From: JAWOGN01 sp046496815
GTDB lineage: Bacteria; Desulfobacterota; DSM-4660; Desulfatiglandales; Desulfatiglandaceae
Length of the DNA: 5,913 nucleotides
NCBI GenBank assembly: GCA_046496815.1
Contig: JAWOGN010000048.1
Location: 1 to 5,913, forward strand
Direction: 5' to 3'
Shown here: positions 4,947-5,913 of the stretch, piece after piece
Layout: each line of letters opens with the position of its first letter
Position numbering within the stretch: the first letter of the stretch is position 1
Program-made: the position numbers and the translations under genes
The notes under the pieces: model-generated
What the model was told of the DNA's origin: nothing
The model's input: only the letters and a program-made list of their open reading frames with translations
Database searches by the model: none

Positions 4947-5912
4947 TCAAAGCTTGAATTGTGAATAAATCTCGTTAAAGGTTTCTCTTAACTGGGAGTT
5001 ATCCTGCAATTCGGTTTTTAAAGATCGTACAGCGTGGCTTACCGCTGAATAGCTTACTCCAAATATACGCCCAATTTGATCATTGCTGAAACCACCTGTT
5101 TTCCATAGTAAATAAATCATCAAATCGCGTTTATCTTTCTCGGGTCCAAATACTCGACCGACTTTTGAAAACCGTTGAACATCACATTTGAGAACTCGTT
5201 CGACTGAACGCAACATACTAACCGGATCAGAAGGCTTTGCCGTCCGAGTCTGCTGAGGTATAGCCGACTCGGTTTCTGACGGCAAATGTTGCTTGCGAAT
5301 TCTTTCAACAAAGCTGTTTGATCCTAAAAATAACCCATGGCGAAAATCCTCCCAAAGACGCTTTTCTTCCTTGGCATAGTCTTGAACCTTCTCGCGGTAA
5401 CGCTCGTGCCGATCCTTGCTTTCAAACTGTGAAAAGATAAGTTCCGTTGACAGCCATTTGGGAAACTTTCGGCCATAGGCATAGGACAAATAGCTGCTCC
5501 AACGGTAATCGGCAAGACGTTTTACAATCCCGGCCCTTAAAGGATTGCGGTGAATATAATACGATAGCTGCAACATATAGGCATCGTTTTGAACAATGAT
5601 ACTTTTATACCTCCCCTGGAAAAGATGCCCGCCCCGAAAATGCCGCCGGTTAAATCGCTGGGTATAGGTGGTGCCGAACCAGTGCATCGCCCTTTTTAAA
5701 TTCGCATGGCGGGTTCGAACCAACAGATGATAATGATTGTCCATCATGACATAGGCAAAAACATGAATCTCGAAGCGTTCAGAAAACTCGCCAATCGTAT
5801 CTAAAAATATGTTACGATCCTTTAAATCTTCAAATATGTCTCTGCCTTCATTGCCACGGGATAATAAATGGTATAAAGCTCCCTCGTATTCTATACGCCA
5901 TGCTCTGCTCAT
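4947..5912 (-). CDS. REP-associated tyrosine transposase (Y1_Tnp / IS200-like)
   Basis: A 321-residue HUH single-strand DNA transposase of the RAYT type. The N-terminus (RIEYEGALYHLLSRGNEG) is the usual family start. The HUH motif is H60-Y61-H62 in MMDNHYHLLVRT, and GGHLFQGRYKSI (94-105) follows. The nucleophile is most likely Y119 in LSYYIHRNPLRAG (116-128), with Y118 as the alternative. After the catalytic domain comes the linker motif LFLGSNSFVERI and a DnaA-C/HTH-like tail (DLMIYLLWKTGG, then FSNDQIGRIFGVSYSAVSHAV at 275-295). These proteins nick and join DNA at REP/REPIN palindromes. All key residues are present and the length is normal, so it looks intact. The start is at the window edge, so its ribosome binding site is not visible. 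It lies against a decayed helicase tail downstream. Confidence 0.93.
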   Translation of the reverse strand: MSRAWRIEYEGALYHLLSRGNEGRDIFEDLKDRNIFLDTIGEFSERFEIHVFAYVMMDNHYHLLVRTRHANLKRAMHWFGTTYTQRFNRRHFRGGHLFQGRYKSIIVQNDAYMLQLSYYIHRNPLRAGIVKRLADYRWSSYLSYAYGRKFPKWLSTELIFSQFESKDRHERYREKVQDYAKEEKRLWEDFRHGLFLGSNSFVERIRKQHLPSETESAIPQQTRTAKPSDPVSMLRSVERVLKCDVQRFSKVGRVFGPEKDKRDLMIYLLWKTGGFSNDQIGRIFGVSYSAVSHAVRSLKTELQDNSQLRETFNEIYSQFKL

Positions 5913-5913
5913 A

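Overview
The window looks like a piece of an accessory region, or an eroding genomic islet, in a Gram-negative bacterium. The best guess is a deltaproteobacterium (Desulfobacterota-like) or a metagenomic relative. That rests on the type of REP-associated transposase, the YciH/SUI1 factor next to a YwbE protein, and an IS110 remnant, all recalled from family knowledge and not tested by a search. Every apparent gene is on the minus strand except the IS110 remnant at 3111-3527.

Right to left, which is the direction of transcription: a complete REP-associated tyrosine (Y1) transposase (4947-5912) abuts the decayed tail of a large SNF2-type helicase (4243-4940). The helicase tail is 5'-truncated and broken by what looks like a single-base deletion near 4740. 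Next comes a compact RelE/ParE-type toxin-antitoxin pair (3660-4174). Its probable promoter lies at the very end of the dead helicase, with a TTGAAA / 17 / TAAAAT layout. A repeat-rich gap (3528-3659) follows, with a degenerate CACAGAGG-type repeat and a near-perfect 15-bp-stem palindrome.

On the plus strand at 3111-3527 is the N-terminal, DEDD-catalytic part of an IS110-family transposase, cut off before its C-terminal domain. Upstream of it, 3033-3107 can fold into a three-way-junction RNA whose closing stem covers the Shine-Dalgarno sequence. IS110 elements carry their bridge RNA in this flank, so this is the most interesting non-coding signal here.

Back on the minus strand, 2587-2913 is an AT-rich unrecognised gene with a strong ribosome binding site. 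At 2112-2549 is the orphaned C-terminal HTH part of a second Y1 transposase; its stop codon overlaps the start of a SUI1/YciH-like translation factor (1744-2115). A YwbE-family small protein follows (1447-1641). The left end holds a two-gene cluster joined by an ATGA overlap. One gene is a 235-residue protein that looks like an in-frame fusion of two normally separate small proteins (569-1276). The other is a nucleotidyltransferase-fold protein (15-572) that usually accompanies the C-terminal half of that fusion.

Overall, the window holds two probable housekeeping translation-related genes among accessory modules (TA pair, NTase pair) and at least three mobile-element or defence-gene relics. 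No tRNA, rRNA or CRISPR array was seen.
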